A stretch of DNA of 64,000 bases from Nitriliruptoraceae bacterium (lineage in GTDB: Bacteria > Actinomycetota > Nitriliruptoria > Nitriliruptorales > Nitriliruptoraceae). Made by a program: the position numbers and the translations under genes. The DNA lies in assembly GCA_018401275.1 (NCBI GenBank), contig JAGYKW010000002.1, positions 62,001-126,000 on the forward strand, in the 5' to 3' direction. The notes beneath the pieces are model-generated. The model made no database searches and was not told the DNA's origin. It saw only the letters and a program-made list of their open reading frames with translations. Of the stretch, positions 24,768 to 34,427 are shown one piece after another; positions within the stretch are counted from its first letter, which is position 1; each line of letters starts with the position of its first letter.

Positions 24768-25580
24768 ATGGTGCTGGCGGCCTCGATGCTCGTCATCGGT
24801 GACGAGATCCTCGGCGGGTTCGTCACCGACACGAACTCCCCGTGGCTCGCCGATCGGCTGCGTCCGCTCGGGGTCGCGCTCGAACGCGTCCACGTCGTCC
24901 CCGACGAGGAGGACGCGATCGCGCAGGCGCTGCACGCCGAGCTCGCGCGGCCACGACCGCGCGTCATCATCACCTCCGGCGGGATCGGCTCCACGCCCGA
25001 CGACATCACCTACGAGGCGGTCGCGGCGGCGCTGGGCCGTGCGCTCGTCGAGGACGCGACGCTCGCGGCCGCGATGCGCGGCATCGTGGAGCGCACCCGG
25101 TCGCGCGGCTTCGCCACCTCTGACGCGTTCATCGACCACGTGATGCGCATGGCGCGCATCCCTGCGGGCAGCCGGCTCATGGCGCGCGAGGGTGGCTGGA
25201 CGCCGGCGGTGTGCGTCGACGTCGACGGTGGGTCGGACGCGGCGGACGGTCGTGGCGCGACCGTGGTCGTGCTGCCCGGTGTGCCGTCGGAGTTCCGCGC
25301 GCTGCTGGGTGACGCGGTCGAGCCGGCGCTGCTCGCCGGACGCAACCCTGTCGCGCACGTCGTCGAGCTGACCCACACGTTCTCCGAGAGCCTGCTCAAC
25401 GAGACGTTCGTGGCCATGCAGGCGCGGCATCCGCAGGTCAAGCTCGGCTCGTACCCGGGCCGCCCGATGATCGTGCGGCTCACCGGACCGCAGGACGAGG
25501 TCGAGGCCGCAGCGGCGCTGGTGCGCACGGCGCTCGACGAGCTCGCGGCGGTCGGGGCCGGGCCGGACACGACGGCATGA
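24768..25580 (+). CDS. CinA N-terminal-type (MoCF-fold) protein
   Basis: 270 residues. The molybdopterin-binding fold is marked by MLVIGDEILGGFVTDTNSPW, VIITSGGIGSTPDDITYEAV, and VVLPGVPSEF, as in CinA N-terminal domains. The C-terminal nicotinamide-nucleotide deamidase domain is absent. Its role may be in ADP-ribose or NMN-type pyrophosphate chemistry, by family resemblance. ATG 24768 is three bases and GTG 24771 six bases from GGAGG, so either may initiate. It overlaps the mca-like gene by four bases. Confidence 0.85.
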   Translation: MVLAASMLVIGDEILGGFVTDTNSPWLADRLRPLGVALERVHVVPDEEDAIAQALHAELARPRPRVIITSGGIGSTPDDITYEAVAAALGRALVEDATLAAAMRGIVERTRSRGFATSDAFIDHVMRMARIPAGSRLMAREGGWTPAVCVDVDGGSDAADGRGATVVVLPGVPSEFRALLGDAVEPALLAGRNPVAHVVELTHTFSESLLNETFVAMQARHPQVKLGSYPGRPMIVRLTGPQDEVEAAAALVRTALDELAAVGAGPDTTA

Positions 25581-26485
25581 CGTCGGACGGACCCACGCGC
25601 CGGCTGCTGTTCGTGCATGCGCATCCTGACGACGAGTCGTCCAAGGCTGCAGCGACCGCGGCGCGCTACGTCGACGAGGGCGCTCGCGTCACGCTGGTGA
25701 CGTGCACCGACGGCGCGGCGGGCGAGGTGCTCAACCCGTCGTTCCCGACCGCACTGCTCGACGCGGTCGGCATGGCGCAGGTGCGACGCGACGAGCTCGC
25801 CGATGCCGTCGCAGCGATCGGCTTCCACGCGGTCCACCAGCTCGGCTTCCCCGACTCCGGCTGGCACGAGGACGCGTCGGTCGTGCCCGACGGGACGTTC
25901 GCGCGCATGGACCTCGACGTCGCCGCCGAGGCGCTCGCCGCAGTGCTGTGCGAGGAGCGTCCGCACGTCGTCGTCACCTACCCGGAGAACGGCGGCTACC
26001 CGCATCCCGACCACATCATGACGCACCTGGTGTCGCTGCGGGCCATCGAGCTCGCAGCACCCGTCTGGCAGGTCGCGAAGGTCTACGCGGCGAACACGTT
26101 CCTGCGCGAGCGCGTCGTCGCGATGCACGAGGCGATGCTCGCCGCCGGCCTCGAGAGCCCGTACGCGGACTGGATCGAGTCGGGCCGTCGTCCCGACATC
26201 GTCCCGCACGCGCGCATCCACTGCGCGGACTGGTTCCCACGGCGCGACGCGGCGCTGCGTGCGCACGCGAGCCAGGTCGACCCCGACGGGATGTGGTTCG
26301 CGATGCCGCGCGAGCTGGAACGATCGGCGTACCCGTGGGAGGCGTACGAGATGCTGTGGTCGCTGGTCGCGACCGTCGTGCCGGAGGCCGACCTGTTCGA
26401 CGGACTCGACGTCGCGGCGTGGGACGCTGCTTCGCCCGGGTCGGTCGGTCCCCTCACGACGCCACCTCGGACGCTGCTCCCGTAG
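25577..26485 (+). CDS. mca: Mycothiol S-conjugate amidase-like PIG-L deacetylase
   Basis: 302 residues. The LmbE/PIG-L zinc motif HAHPDDESSKAAATAARY, the TCTDGAAGEVLNP segment and YPHPDHIMTHLVSLRAI agree with Mca rather than MshB (SK-x-AAT and NP-x-F spacing). Mca cleaves mycothiol conjugates to export mercapturates during detoxification, which is a good actinobacterial marker. Coupled to the CinA-like gene by ATGA. MshB or another PIG-L deacetylase remains possible. Confidence 0.85.
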   Translation: MTSDGPTRRLLFVHAHPDDESSKAAATAARYVDEGARVTLVTCTDGAAGEVLNPSFPTALLDAVGMAQVRRDELADAVAAIGFHAVHQLGFPDSGWHEDASVVPDGTFARMDLDVAAEALAAVLCEERPHVVVTYPENGGYPHPDHIMTHLVSLRAIELAAPVWQVAKVYAANTFLRERVVAMHEAMLAAGLESPYADWIESGRRPDIVPHARIHCADWFPRRDAALRAHASQVDPDGMWFAMPRELERSAYPWEAYEMLWSLVATVVPEADLFDGLDVAAWDAASPGSVGPLTTPPRTLLP

Positions 26486-26488
26486 CCT
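26483..26488 (+). promoter_or_regulatory. Candidate -10 box for pdxH
   Basis: TAGCCT; its TAG is also the stop codon of the mca-like gene. It lies 76 bases before the pdxH ATG. Confidence 0.35.
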
Positions 26489-26564
26489 GCGACCCATCGG
26501 CCATGCATCGGGCATGCATCGGCCCAGCCCGCACGGGCGGACTCATCAGGCGATCGGGGGGACG

Positions 26565-27209
26565 ATGGACGCGGTCGAGCGGGATCGGCACGACTACGCA
26601 CGCGGCAGCCTCGACGTCGGTGACGTCGACCCCCACCCGCTGCGCCAGCTCGAACGTTGGATCGCTGATGCGGTCGAGGCGGAGGTCGGCGAGCCGAACG
26701 CGATGACGCTCGCGACCGTCGACGGTGACGGTCGTCCCGATGCGCGCGTGGTGCTGCTGCGCCGCATCACCGACACGTCGCTCGTGTGGTTCACCGACCG
26801 ACGTTCGGCCAAGGGCGAGCAGCTGGTCGCGACGCCGCACGCGGCGCTCGTGTTCCACTGGCAGCCGCTCGAGCGGCAGGTCCGACTGCGCGGCCCGGTG
26901 GTCGAGCTCGACGACGCCGAGAGCGACGCGTACTTCGCGTCGCGACCGCGCGGCAGCCGCCTGTCCGCATGGGCGAGCCACCAGTCGCAGCCGACCGCCT
27001 CGCGTGAGGCCTACGAGCGTCAGGTCGAGGACGTCGAGGCGCGCTTCGAAGGGGTCGAGGACGTGCCTCGCCCGCCCTACTGGGGCGGATACGCCCTCGC
27101 GCCCGTCGAGGTCGAGCTGTGGCAGGGTCGGCGCTCGCGTCGGCACGACCGGCTGCGCTTCCGGGCCGACGGGGCCGGCGCATGGACGCTGGAGCGCCTG
27201 CAGCCCTGA
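26565..27209 (+). CDS. pdxH: Pyridoxamine 5'-phosphate oxidase
   Basis: 214 residues, normal for PdxH. Recognisable segments are [39 protein letters not shown], the FMN-contact region [24 protein letters not shown], and the C-terminal RRHDRLRF and WTLERLQP. The enzyme oxidises pyridoxine or pyridoxamine phosphate to PLP using FMN and oxygen, in the cytoplasm. ATG 26565 is three bases after a G-run. It is followed by typA. Confidence 0.92.
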   Translation: MDAVERDRHDYARGSLDVGDVDPHPLRQLERWIADAVEAEVGEPNAMTLATVDGDGRPDARVVLLRRITDTSLVWFTDRRSAKGEQLVATPHAALVFHWQPLERQVRLRGPVVELDDAESDAYFASRPRGSRLSAWASHQSQPTASREAYERQVEDVEARFEGVEDVPRPPYWGGYALAPVEVELWQGRRSRRHDRLRFRADGAGAWTLERLQP

Positions 27210-27215
27210 CCGGCC

Positions 27216-27221
27216 TACGCT
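27216..27221 (+). promoter_or_regulatory. Candidate -10 box for typA
   Basis: TACGCT, 52 bases before the GTG of typA, immediately after the pdxH stop. Confidence 0.35.
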
Positions 27222-27273
27222 GCGCACCTCCAGGTGGTGCTGCCGCACCGCCGCTCCCCAGACCGGCCTGCCC

Positions 27274-29154
27274 GTGACCGCTGCTGCCCGCATCCCCCGC
27301 CTCGACCTGCGCAACGTCGCGATCATCGCGCACGTCGACCACGGGAAGACCACGCTCGTCGACGGCATGCTGTGGCAGTCCGGCGCGTTCCGTGCCAACC
27401 AGGACGTCAACGAGCGCGTCATGGACTCGAACGACCTCGAGCGTGAGCGCGGGATCACCATCCTCGCGAAGAACACGTCGATCGTCGTGCCCGACCTGCG
27501 CGAGGGACTCAACGCTCCGCCGGTCACCGTGAACGTCGTCGACACGCCGGGCCACGCGGACTTCGGCGGCGAGGTCGAGCGTGCGCTCGCCATGGTCGAC
27601 GGTGCGCTGCTGCTCGTCGATGCCGCGGAGGGGCCGCTGCCGCAGACGCGCTTCGTCGTTCGCAAGGCGCTCGAGGCCGGCCTGCCGATCATCCTCGTCG
27701 TCAACAAGATCGACCGCCCCGACGCGCGCATCAGCGAGGTCGTCGACGAGGCGATGTCGCTGCTGATCGAGCTCGGTGCGGACGACGCGCAGATCGACCT
27801 CCCGATCCTGTACACGAACGCGAAGGACGGGCTCGCGACGCTCGACCCTGACGTACCGGGCGAGGACCTCAAGCCGCTGTTCCTCACGATCCTCGACCAC
27901 GTCCCGCCGCCGATGCACGACCCGGAGCACCCGTTCCAGGCGCTGGTCACCAACCTCGACGCCTCGCCCTACCTCGGCCGCCTCGCCATCTGCCGCATCC
28001 ATCACGGCCGGGTCCGTCGTGGCCAGCAGGTCGCGTGGTGCCGGGCGGACGGCACGATCACGACGGTGAAGCTCGCCGAGATGTTCCTCACGGAGGCGCT
28101 CGACCGGGTGCCTGCGGAGGAGGCCGGGCCGGGCGACCTGATCGCGGTCGCCGGGATCGACGACGTCACCATCGGCGAGACGCTGGCGGCGGTCGACGAC
28201 CCGCGTCCGCTGCCGGTGCTCACCGTCGACGAGCCGTCGCTGGGCATGACGATCGGCGTGAACACCGCGCCGCTGGCCGGTCGTGACGGCACGCGCCTGA
28301 CCGCACGGCAGATCGAGGACCGCCTGCGCGCGGAGCTCGTCGGCAACGTGTCGATCCGCGTGCTGCCCACCGAGCGTCCCGACACGTGGGAGGTCCAGGG
28401 CCGTGGTGAGCTGCAGCTCGCCGTGCTCGTCGAGACGATGCGACGCGAGGGCTTCGAGCTGACCGTGGGCAAGCCGCGCGTCGTGACGCGCGAGGTCGAC
28501 GGCGCGGTGCACGAGCCCTTCGAAGCGCTGTCGATCGACGTGCCCGACGACTACGTCGGTGTCGTGACGCAGCTGCTCGGACTGCGCAAGGGACGCATGC
28601 AGCAGATGGTCGCGCACGGTTCGGGATGGACGCGCCTCGAGTACCGCGTCCCCGCGCGTGGGCTGATCGGCTTCCGCACCGAGTTCCTCACGGAGACGCG
28701 CGGCACCGGACAGATCCACGGCACCTTCGACGGCTACGAGCCGTGGCAGGGTGAGATCCGCACGCGACCCAACGGTTCGCTCGTCGCCGATCGCACGGGT
28801 GCGACCACGCAGTTCGCGCTGCTCAACCTGCAGGAACGCGGCCAGCTGTTCGTCGCGCCCGGTGTCGACGTCTACGAGGGCATGATCGTCGGGGAGAACG
28901 CGCGCGCCGAGGACATGGACGTCAACCCGGCGAAGGAGAAGAAGCTGTCCAACGTGCGCTCGGCGACGGGCGACGAGCTCGTGCGCCTCGCACCGCCACG
29001 ACAGCTCTCGCTCGACCAGGCGCTGGAGTTCATCCGCGAGGACGAGGCGGTCGAGGTGACGCCCGCTGCCGTGCGTCTGCGCAAGGCCGAGCTGTCGGCG
29101 AACCTCCGTGGACGCAGCGCGAAGCGCGCGAAGGGTGGCGGCGCGCCCGTCTGA
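27274..29154 (+). CDS. typA: TypA/BipA translational GTPase
   Basis: 626 residues. G1 is [16 protein letters not shown]2 RERGITI, G3 [14 protein letters not shown] and G4 NKIDRPDA, followed by EF-G-like domains ([30 protein letters not shown]) and the BipA C-terminal region ([48 protein letters not shown]). It binds 70S ribosomes and helps assembly and stress translation. GTG 27274 is the only start that gives the family N-terminus ([12 protein letters not shown]); no Shine-Dalgarno precedes it. Confidence 0.95.
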   Translation: MTAAARIPRLDLRNVAIIAHVDHGKTTLVDGMLWQSGAFRANQDVNERVMDSNDLERERGITILAKNTSIVVPDLREGLNAPPVTVNVVDTPGHADFGGEVERALAMVDGALLLVDAAEGPLPQTRFVVRKALEAGLPIILVVNKIDRPDARISEVVDEAMSLLIELGADDAQIDLPILYTNAKDGLATLDPDVPGEDLKPLFLTILDHVPPPMHDPEHPFQALVTNLDASPYLGRLAICRIHHGRVRRGQQVAWCRADGTITTVKLAEMFLTEALDRVPAEEAGPGDLIAVAGIDDVTIGETLAAVDDPRPLPVLTVDEPSLGMTIGVNTAPLAGRDGTRLTARQIEDRLRAELVGNVSIRVLPTERPDTWEVQGRGELQLAVLVETMRREGFELTVGKPRVVTREVDGAVHEPFEALSIDVPDDYVGVVTQLLGLRKGRMQQMVAHGSGWTRLEYRVPARGLIGFRTEFLTETRGTGQIHGTFDGYEPWQGEIRTRPNGSLVADRTGATTQFALLNLQERGQLFVAPGVDVYEGMIVGENARAEDMDVNPAKEKKLSNVRSATGDELVRLAPPRQLSLDQALEFIREDEAVEVTPAAVRLRKAELSANLRGRSAKRAKGGGAPV

Positions 29155-29160
29155 CGTGGC

Positions 29161-29166
29161 TATCTT
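29161..29166 (+). promoter_or_regulatory. Candidate -10 box for the 29234 gene
   Basis: TATCTT, 68 bases before the ATG, just after the typA stop. Confidence 0.35.
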
Positions 29167-29233
29167 CTGGGGTCTGCGGCACCGCCGGGCGACGACAGGG
29201 TCCAGTAGGTCGTCGCCACGCGAAGAGGGACCG

Positions 29234-29575
29234 ATGTCAGCCTCCGAACCGATCGAGGGCAGCGCCGCGACGGAGCCGCTGCAGCCTGCCGTTACGGCGG
29301 AGCCGATGGCTGGCCTCGGGTTCGATGCGCTCGAGGAGCGGCTCCGCGAGCTCCGCGGGTCACTCGGCCTGGGAGATGCATCGCCCTCGAACGCAGCGCC
29401 CGTGCGTGCGGTGCCTGTCCGTGCGCAGCGACCGGTCCCGCGACGGGTCCGGGAGGCGAGGCCCGAGGTGGTCCTGCGAACGCCTCGCATCGGCTGGGAC
29501 CTCGTCGGTCTCGCAGCGGCCTGGGCGGGCCTGATCGGGCTGGTCATCGGGCTGGTCGCCGGTCCGCTGGGGTGA
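29234..29575 (+). CDS. Small single-pass membrane protein
   Basis: 113 residues. The N-terminal 80 residues are hydrophilic with a helix (FDALEERLRELRGSLGLG) and a basic Pro-rich stretch, and a C-terminal helix (LVGLAAAWAGLIGLVIGLVA) anchors it, so the bulk is probably cytoplasmic. GAGGGACCG precedes ATG 29234. Function unknown. Confidence 0.7.
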   Translation: MSASEPIEGSAATEPLQPAVTAEPMAGLGFDALEERLRELRGSLGLGDASPSNAAPVRAVPVRAQRPVPRRVREARPEVVLRTPRIGWDLVGLAAAWAGLIGLVIGLVAGPLG

Positions 29576-29604
29576 TCGGAGCGCGGTCGTGGTCCGTTGA
29601 CGCC

Positions 29605-29610
29605 TAGGCT
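29605..29610 (+). promoter_or_regulatory. Candidate -10 box for the DUF1737-metZ pair
   Basis: TAGGCT, 47 bases upstream of the DUF1737 gene. TTGACG lies just upstream but too close to act as its -35. Confidence 0.4.
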
Positions 29611-29657
29611 CCGTCCAGCGCTCGGGCGTGACCGGGCGCACGGCGAGGAGCTCCGAG

Positions 29658-29840
29658 GTGTCTGACGGTGCGACGCGGCTTCCGTACCGCCTGCTGACCG
29701 GGGTCGACGACCGCGCGTTCTGCGAGAAGGTCAGCGGCGCGCTGGATGACGGCTACGTCCTGCACGGCTCACCGTCCATCACCGCGCGGCCAGATGGGAC
29801 GATCATGTGCGCGCAGGCCGTGGTCCTGCCGGCCCCGTGA
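29658..29840 (+). CDS. DUF1737-type small protein
   Basis: 60 residues with the DUF1737 pattern: YRLLTGVDDRAFCEKVSGAL, GYVLHGSPSITA and a C-terminal CAQAVVLP. GTG 29658 has GAGGAG seven bases upstream. Its stop overlaps the metZ start (GTGA), so it belongs to that operon, but its function is not known. Confidence 0.8.
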   Translation: MSDGATRLPYRLLTGVDDRAFCEKVSGALDDGYVLHGSPSITARPDGTIMCAQAVVLPAP

Positions 29841-31048
29841 CGCGCCCGCGCGACCGCGACGCCGAGCGTCGCTGGCGACCCGACACGCAGGCCGTCCGCG
29901 GAGGGCTCGAGCGCTCCCCGTTCGGCGAGACCTCGGAGGCGCTCCACCTCACCTCCGGTTTCGTGTACGGATCGGCCGACGAGGCGTTCGGCGCGTTCAG
30001 CGGTGACAACGATCACCACCGCTACACGCGCCTGGGGAACCCGACGCTCGACGTGCTCGAGGAGCGTCTCGCGCTGCTCGAGGGTGGCGAGGCGGCACGC
30101 ACGACCGCGAGCGGGATGTCGGCCGTGTTCAACGCGCTCGCCTCGATGCTGCGCGCGGGCGACCGGGTCGTCGCCTCCCGCGCGCTGTTCGGCTCATGCT
30201 TCCAGGTCCTCACGACCATCCTGCCGCGCTGGGGCGTCGTCACCGACCTCATCGACGGGCACGACCTCGCCCAGTGGGAGGCCGCGCTCGCTCGGCCGGC
30301 CAAGGTCGTGTTCTTCGAGACGCCGTCCAACCCGATGCAGGAACTGGTCGACGTCACCGCCGTGTGCGACCTCGCGCATGCGGCCGGCGCGCGGGTCATC
30401 GTCGACAACATCTTCGCGACGCCGGTGCTGCAGCGTCCGCTCGACCTCGGTGCGGACGTCGTCGTCTACTCGACGACGAAGCACATGGACGGGCACGGGC
30501 GCACGCTCGGTGGGGCGATCATCGGACCTGCCGCCTACGTCGAGTCGGAGCTGAACCCGCTGCTGCAGCACACCGGCCCGACGATGAGCCCCTTCTCTGC
30601 GTGGGTGGTGCTCAAGGGGCTCGAGACGCTGCGCATGCGCGTCGAGCGCATGACCGCCTCCGCACTGGACCTCGCCGGCTGGCTCGAGACGCAGCCGGGT
30701 GTCCGCGCGGTGCGGCATCCCTGGCTCGCCTCGCACCCGCAGCACGCGTTGGCCCGCGCGCAGATGTCGGGCGGCGGCTCGATCGTCACCTTCGAGCTCG
30801 ACGGTGGCCGTGAGCGTGCGTTCGCGCTGCTCGATGCACTGCGTCTCATCGACCTCTCGAACAACCTCGGCGACTCGCGATCGTTGGCGATCCATCCGGC
30901 GACGACGACGCATCTGCGGATCGGTGCGCAGGAGCGTGAGCGCACCGGGATCTCGGAGGGCGTGATCCGCCTGTCGATCGGGCTCGAGGACGTCGAGGAC
31001 CTGCGCGACGACCTCGCGACGGCGCTCAGCGCGGCGTCGGCTCGCTGA
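29837..31048 (+). CDS. metZ: O-succinylhomoserine sulfhydrylase
   Basis: 403 residues, Cys/Met-metabolism PLP fold type I. PLP Lys215 lies in YSTTKHMDGHG; other landmarks are RYTRLGNPTLDVLEERLALL, TASGMSAVFNALAS, FFETPSNPMQELVDV, IVDNIFATP and SLAIHPATTTH. The sequence follows MetZ rather than cystathionine synthase or lyase at the FSGDNDHHRYTRLGNPT stretch. It converts activated homoserine plus sulfide to homocysteine. Coupled to the DUF1737 gene. Confidence 0.88.
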   Translation: MTRPRDRDAERRWRPDTQAVRGGLERSPFGETSEALHLTSGFVYGSADEAFGAFSGDNDHHRYTRLGNPTLDVLEERLALLEGGEAARTTASGMSAVFNALASMLRAGDRVVASRALFGSCFQVLTTILPRWGVVTDLIDGHDLAQWEAALARPAKVVFFETPSNPMQELVDVTAVCDLAHAAGARVIVDNIFATPVLQRPLDLGADVVVYSTTKHMDGHGRTLGGAIIGPAAYVESELNPLLQHTGPTMSPFSAWVVLKGLETLRMRVERMTASALDLAGWLETQPGVRAVRHPWLASHPQHALARAQMSGGGSIVTFELDGGRERAFALLDALRLIDLSNNLGDSRSLAIHPATTTHLRIGAQERERTGISEGVIRLSIGLEDVEDLRDDLATALSAASAR

Positions 31049-31904
31049 GCCTGCGCCGCCAGCGGGCGGCGAGCACGATCAGGATCGGGACGAGCTGCGT
31101 CAGTCCGCCGTAGGCGAGCACGGTGCTGGTCAGACCCGGGACGTCACCGAGGTGCAGTGCGGTGAGCGTGAGCGCGAGCCCGACCGAGCGGGCGTTGATC
31201 GTGAGCGCGATCGTGCGTCGGCGAGCCGGATCACGGGTGAGTGACCGTGCTCCGACGGTGACGACGAGCATGACGACGACCGCGACGAGGGAGACCGGCC
31301 CGGTCACGACGTCGATGGTCGCACGGGGATCGATGAACACCGCGATGGTGACGGCGACGGCGAGGCTCGCGTCCGCGGAGCGGCCGATGACGGCGAGCCA
31401 GCGACCGGTGCGCTGCGCGTCGACGCGAGCTCTCGCGGTGAGCACCGCGAACACGCGACCTGCGACGAGCGGGGCGACGACGAGTCCCAGCAGGCTGGTC
31501 ATGATCGTCGCAGGTGGGAGCGGCACGCTGTCGGGCAGGAAGAGCCCGGTGACGAGCGGCACGGTGAGCAGGTTCAACGCGCCGAGCCCGATCACGATGG
31601 TGACCGCGGTCGGCATGTCACCGCGACCGATGCGCGAGAGTGCGATGCCGATCGGTCCGGCGGATGCGGCTGCGACGATGACGATCGCCGCCCGGGTCAC
31701 CTCGTCGAGATCGAGCAGGGTGGCCAGGCCGACGGCGACGATCGGGACGACGAGGAGGTCGAGGATGAGGATGCCGAGGATGAGCCGGCCCTCACGCAGC
31801 GGGGCGAAGAAGCTCCGCAGCGGCGTCGCACCGGCGAGCGCGATGCCGTTGAGCACGAGCGCGACGACCAGCATCACCGCGTACAGGTTCTCGATGCCGC
31901 TCAC
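31026..31904 (-). CDS. Bile acid:sodium symporter-type (BASS) transporter
   Basis: 292 residues, about ten membrane helices. The BASS/ACR3-like pattern is seen in FAPLREGRLILGILILDLLV, the inverted repeat of two five-helix halves, and the cytoplasmic loops PARRRTIALTINARSVGLAL. An N-A-R-S-x-G-L segment corresponds to the E-x-G-x-Q region of canonical symporters, so the substrate probably differs. GTG 31904 has GAGGAGG four bases upstream. It overlaps metZ convergently by 23 bp. Confidence 0.65.
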   Translation of the reverse strand: MSGIENLYAVMLVVALVLNGIALAGATPLRSFFAPLREGRLILGILILDLLVVPIVAVGLATLLDLDEVTRAAIVIVAAASAGPIGIALSRIGRGDMPTAVTIVIGLGALNLLTVPLVTGLFLPDSVPLPPATIMTSLLGLVVAPLVAGRVFAVLTARARVDAQRTGRWLAVIGRSADASLAVAVTIAVFIDPRATIDVVTGPVSLVAVVVMLVVTVGARSLTRDPARRRTIALTINARSVGLALTLTALHLGDVPGLTSTVLAYGGLTQLVPILIVLAARWRRRLSEPTPR

Positions 31905-31995
31905 GTCACCTCCTCGTCCTCATCGAGTCCGACCTCATCGAGCTCGTCCTGATCGAGGCGACTGTAGTACTTTCAGGCCCCTGCACCGCTTCTCC

Positions 31996-32001
31996 TAGGC
32001 T
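31996..32001 (+). promoter_or_regulatory. -10 box of the threonine dehydratase-like gene
   Basis: TAGGCT with eight bases to ATG 32010, and no ribosome-binding site between them: leaderless or nearly so. Confidence 0.5.
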
Positions 32002-32009
32002 CCTGCCTC

Positions 32010-33050
32010 ATGATCGGGATCGAGCACGTTCGGGCGGCCGCTGCCCGCCTCGCCGGGGTCGCGCATCGCACGCCGGTGCTGCGCTCCGAGACGCTCGACG
32101 CGTGGACCGGGGCCGAGCTCCTGCTCAAGGCCGAGCACCTGCAGCGTGGGGGTGCGTTCAAGTTCCGCGGCGCCTACAACGCGCTCAGCATGCTCAGCGA
32201 GCAGCAGCGACTCCGCGGCGTGTGCGCCTACTCGTCGGGCAACCATGCCCAGGCGGTCGCGCTCGCAGCGAGGCTGCACGCGACACGGGCGACGATCGTG
32301 ATGCCGGCCGATACACCGCAGATCAAGCTCGACGCGACCCGTGGCTACGGCGCCGACGTCGTCCTCTACGACCGCTACACCGAGGACCGGGCAGCGATCG
32401 GATCACGTCTTGCAGAGGAGCACGGGCTGACGCTGATCCCGCCGTTCGACCATGACGACGTCATCGCCGGCGCAGGGACCACCGCGCTGGAGCTGTTCGA
32501 GGACACCGCGGACGGCGGGCCGCTCGACGTGCTCGTCGTGTGCCTGGGGGGCGGGGGACTCATCTCGGGCTGCGCGACCGTCGCGCGCGCGATCGCTCCG
32601 GACACGCGCGTGGTCGGCGTCGAACCCATCGCGCGCGACATCGTCGCACGCTCGCTCGCAGCCGGCAGCGTCGTGTCGGCAGGCGTGCCGGCGACCATCG
32701 CGGACGGACAGCAGGGCGATCGGCTCGGCGAGCGCACGCTCGCGATCATCGCTGCACGGGTCGACGAGGTCGTGCTCGTCAGTGACGACGACATCCGGGC
32801 CGCGATGCGCGTCCTGTTCGACCGGCTCAAGCAGGTCGTCGAGCCGAGCGGTGCTTCAGCGCTCGCTGCGGTGCTCGCCGGCGCGATCGACGTGCGCGGG
32901 AAGCGGGTCGGCGTGACCCTCTCGGGCGGCAACGTCGGGCTCGAGCGCTTCCTGGCGCTGATGCACGATGCTCCGCACCCTGCGCTCGATCCGCACCGGT
33001 CCGGAGCGGTCCCCAGGGCGGTCCGTGGCGTGGTCACCGACCGGGACTGA
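32010..33050 (+). CDS. Threonine/serine dehydratase-like PLP enzyme
   Basis: 346 residues, fold-type II PLP. PLP Lys51 lies in GAFKFRGAYNAL; SSGNHAQAVALAA binds the substrate carboxylate, CLGGGGLISG the phosphate, and TLSGGNVGLERF closes the site. There is no regulatory ACT domain, so it is a catabolic-type threonine dehydratase, serine racemase or hydroxyaspartate lyase. A 25-residue C-terminal tail rich in Arg/Pro is unusual. The frame starts directly after a TAGGCT box. Confidence 0.85.
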   Translation: MIGIEHVRAAAARLAGVAHRTPVLRSETLDAWTGAELLLKAEHLQRGGAFKFRGAYNALSMLSEQQRLRGVCAYSSGNHAQAVALAARLHATRATIVMPADTPQIKLDATRGYGADVVLYDRYTEDRAAIGSRLAEEHGLTLIPPFDHDDVIAGAGTTALELFEDTADGGPLDVLVVCLGGGGLISGCATVARAIAPDTRVVGVEPIARDIVARSLAAGSVVSAGVPATIADGQQGDRLGERTLAIIAARVDEVVLVSDDDIRAAMRVLFDRLKQVVEPSGASALAAVLAGAIDVRGKRVGVTLSGGNVGLERFLALMHDAPHPALDPHRSGAVPRAVRGVVTDRD

Positions 33051-33102
33051 TCACCACTGGGACCGACCGCCTGATCGACCGCCGGCCTGTCGCCCCGACG
33101 GG

Positions 33103-34146
33103 TCAGCCGGCGTCGAGCTCGCGGATGCGGATGACCTCGGCGTCGGCCTCCATGAGGATGCGGTCGGCCCCGTTCATCGGCTGCGAGACGCGAGCGATCG
33201 TCTGGTCGAGGTGGGAGCGCGCGTCGGAGAGGGAGGTGACCATGCGGCTGTGGAGCTCGTTGGCCTCAGCGACGATCGTCTGGACCCAACGGCGCTGCTC
33301 CTCGATGGTCCCCAGCATCGAGTCGCGACGCTGTTCGGCCTGCTCGAGGATGTCCTCGCGGTCCCGCATGGTGCGCTCGCGCATCTTGGCGGCGTCGGCG
33401 TCCGCGGCCTCCCGGATGGACGCCGCCTCCGTCTGCGCCTTCTCGAGGGTCTCGCGCTCTGCATCGGCGGTCCTGAGCCGCACGGAGCGTGCGTACTCGT
33501 CGGCCTCCTCGCGCGTGGTCTCCGCGTAGCGGTCGGCCTCGACCTTCGTCGCCTGGGCGTACTGGTCGGCCTCGGTGCGGGTCGAGGTCGCGTACTCGTC
33601 GGCCTCTGCACGCGTCGAGCTCGCGTACTGATCCACGTCCGCACGGGTCGAGGTCGCGTACTCGTCGGCGTCCGCACGGGTGGAGGTCGCGTACCCGTCG
33701 GCCTCGGTACGGACGGACGCGGCGTAGGTCTCTGCCTGGGTCCGGAGCGCCTCGACGTCGGTCCGAGTCGTCTCCACGAGGGCGCGTGCCTGCTGCTCGG
33801 CCGCGGAGGTGGCAGCGGCGGCATGCTCCTCAGCCTCACGGGTGCGACGGTCGGCATGCTCGTTCGCCTGGCGGGTGCGCTCCTCCGCCTCGCGGATCGC
33901 ATCGGCATTGGCGAGCAGCGCTTGGGCCTTGGCCTCGTCGACGACCAGGTTCGCGGCGGCGAGAAGCTCCCGGTGTCGTGCCTGCGCTGCCCTGAGGATC
34001 GCGGCCGCGGTCGCGGAGGCGACCTCCGTCGCCTGGACCTCGTCGAGCTCCAGGAACTCCTCGAAGTTCAGCAGCGGGGTCGGCTCCTCGCCCGAGCGGG
34101 CGGGTCCGACCGCTCGAGAGGATGGCTTCGGAGACAGGAACGGCAT
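33103..34146 (-). CDS. Long coiled-coil protein with hendecad repeats
   Basis: 347 residues, almost entirely helical and Ala/Glu/Arg-rich. After a short disordered N-terminus, a conserved-looking segment (LLNFEEFLELDEVQATEVAS) leads into coiled coil. Residues 135-222 are eight repeats of 11 residues around R-x-E-A-D-E-Y-A-T-S-T, and the C-terminal part (GTIEEQRRWVQTIVAEANEL) resembles DivIVA/scy-type filaments. A cytoskeletal or polar-growth role is plausible. ATG 34146 has GGAG six bases upstream, better than the longer frame. Confidence 0.75.
   Translation of the reverse strand: MPFLSPKPSSRAVGPARSGEEPTPLLNFEEFLELDEVQATEVASATAAAILRAAQARHRELLAAANLVVDEAKAQALLANADAIREAEERTRQANEHADRRTREAEEHAAAATSAAEQQARALVETTRTDVEALRTQAETYAASVRTEADGYATSTRADADEYATSTRADVDQYASSTRAEADEYATSTRTEADQYAQATKVEADRYAETTREEADEYARSVRLRTADAERETLEKAQTEAASIREAADADAAKMRERTMRDREDILEQAEQRRDSMLGTIEEQRRWVQTIVAEANELHSRMVTSLSDARSHLDQTIARVSQPMNGADRILMEADAEVIRIRELDAG
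33481..33744 (-). repeat. Eight 33-bp tandem repeats coding 11-residue units
   Basis: The DNA repeats with a 33-base period inside the coiled-coil gene; each unit encodes an 11-residue hendecad (for example RADADEYATST, RAEADEYATST, REEADEYARSV). The inner units are most alike, as expected from expansion by unequal exchange. Confidence 0.85.
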
Positions 34147-34415
34147 GGACGGCTCCGGGGGACTTGGGGACTTGGGCGCTTCGGGATGGATGGTTGCGTG
34201 GAGCAGCATCGTAGGGCCCGCGACCGGTCAGGGAAACTGTCCAGCCGAGTGAAAGGATGGTAATCCGCAACAGCGGCCCGGTGCACGGAAACGACTTCAG
34301 GACGCGTCTCGAGGTGGCCTCCTGCTGAGTCTCGCACCGCTCCGGCCAGGTGCCGGCAGGTGGGAGGCCCGGGTCGACGTCCTGACGCGGGCGGGGGTCC
34401 GCGTGCCGTCACTCC

Positions 34416-34421
34416 TAGGCT
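34416..34421 (+). promoter_or_regulatory. -10 box of the leaderless marC-like gene
   Basis: TAGGCT, six bases, ATG 34428. It is the clearest example of the leaderless spacing seen here. Confidence 0.55.
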
Positions 34422-34427
34422 GAAGGC

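Noticed and set aside
24610-25009. Longer N-terminus for the membrane protein at 23756
   Set aside because: It is antisense to CinA-like coding sequence; ATG 24607 has a good ribosome site.
33481-33744. Regular 33-bp repeats resembling a CRISPR array
   Set aside because: They lack unique spacers and encode hendecads of a coiled-coil protein.
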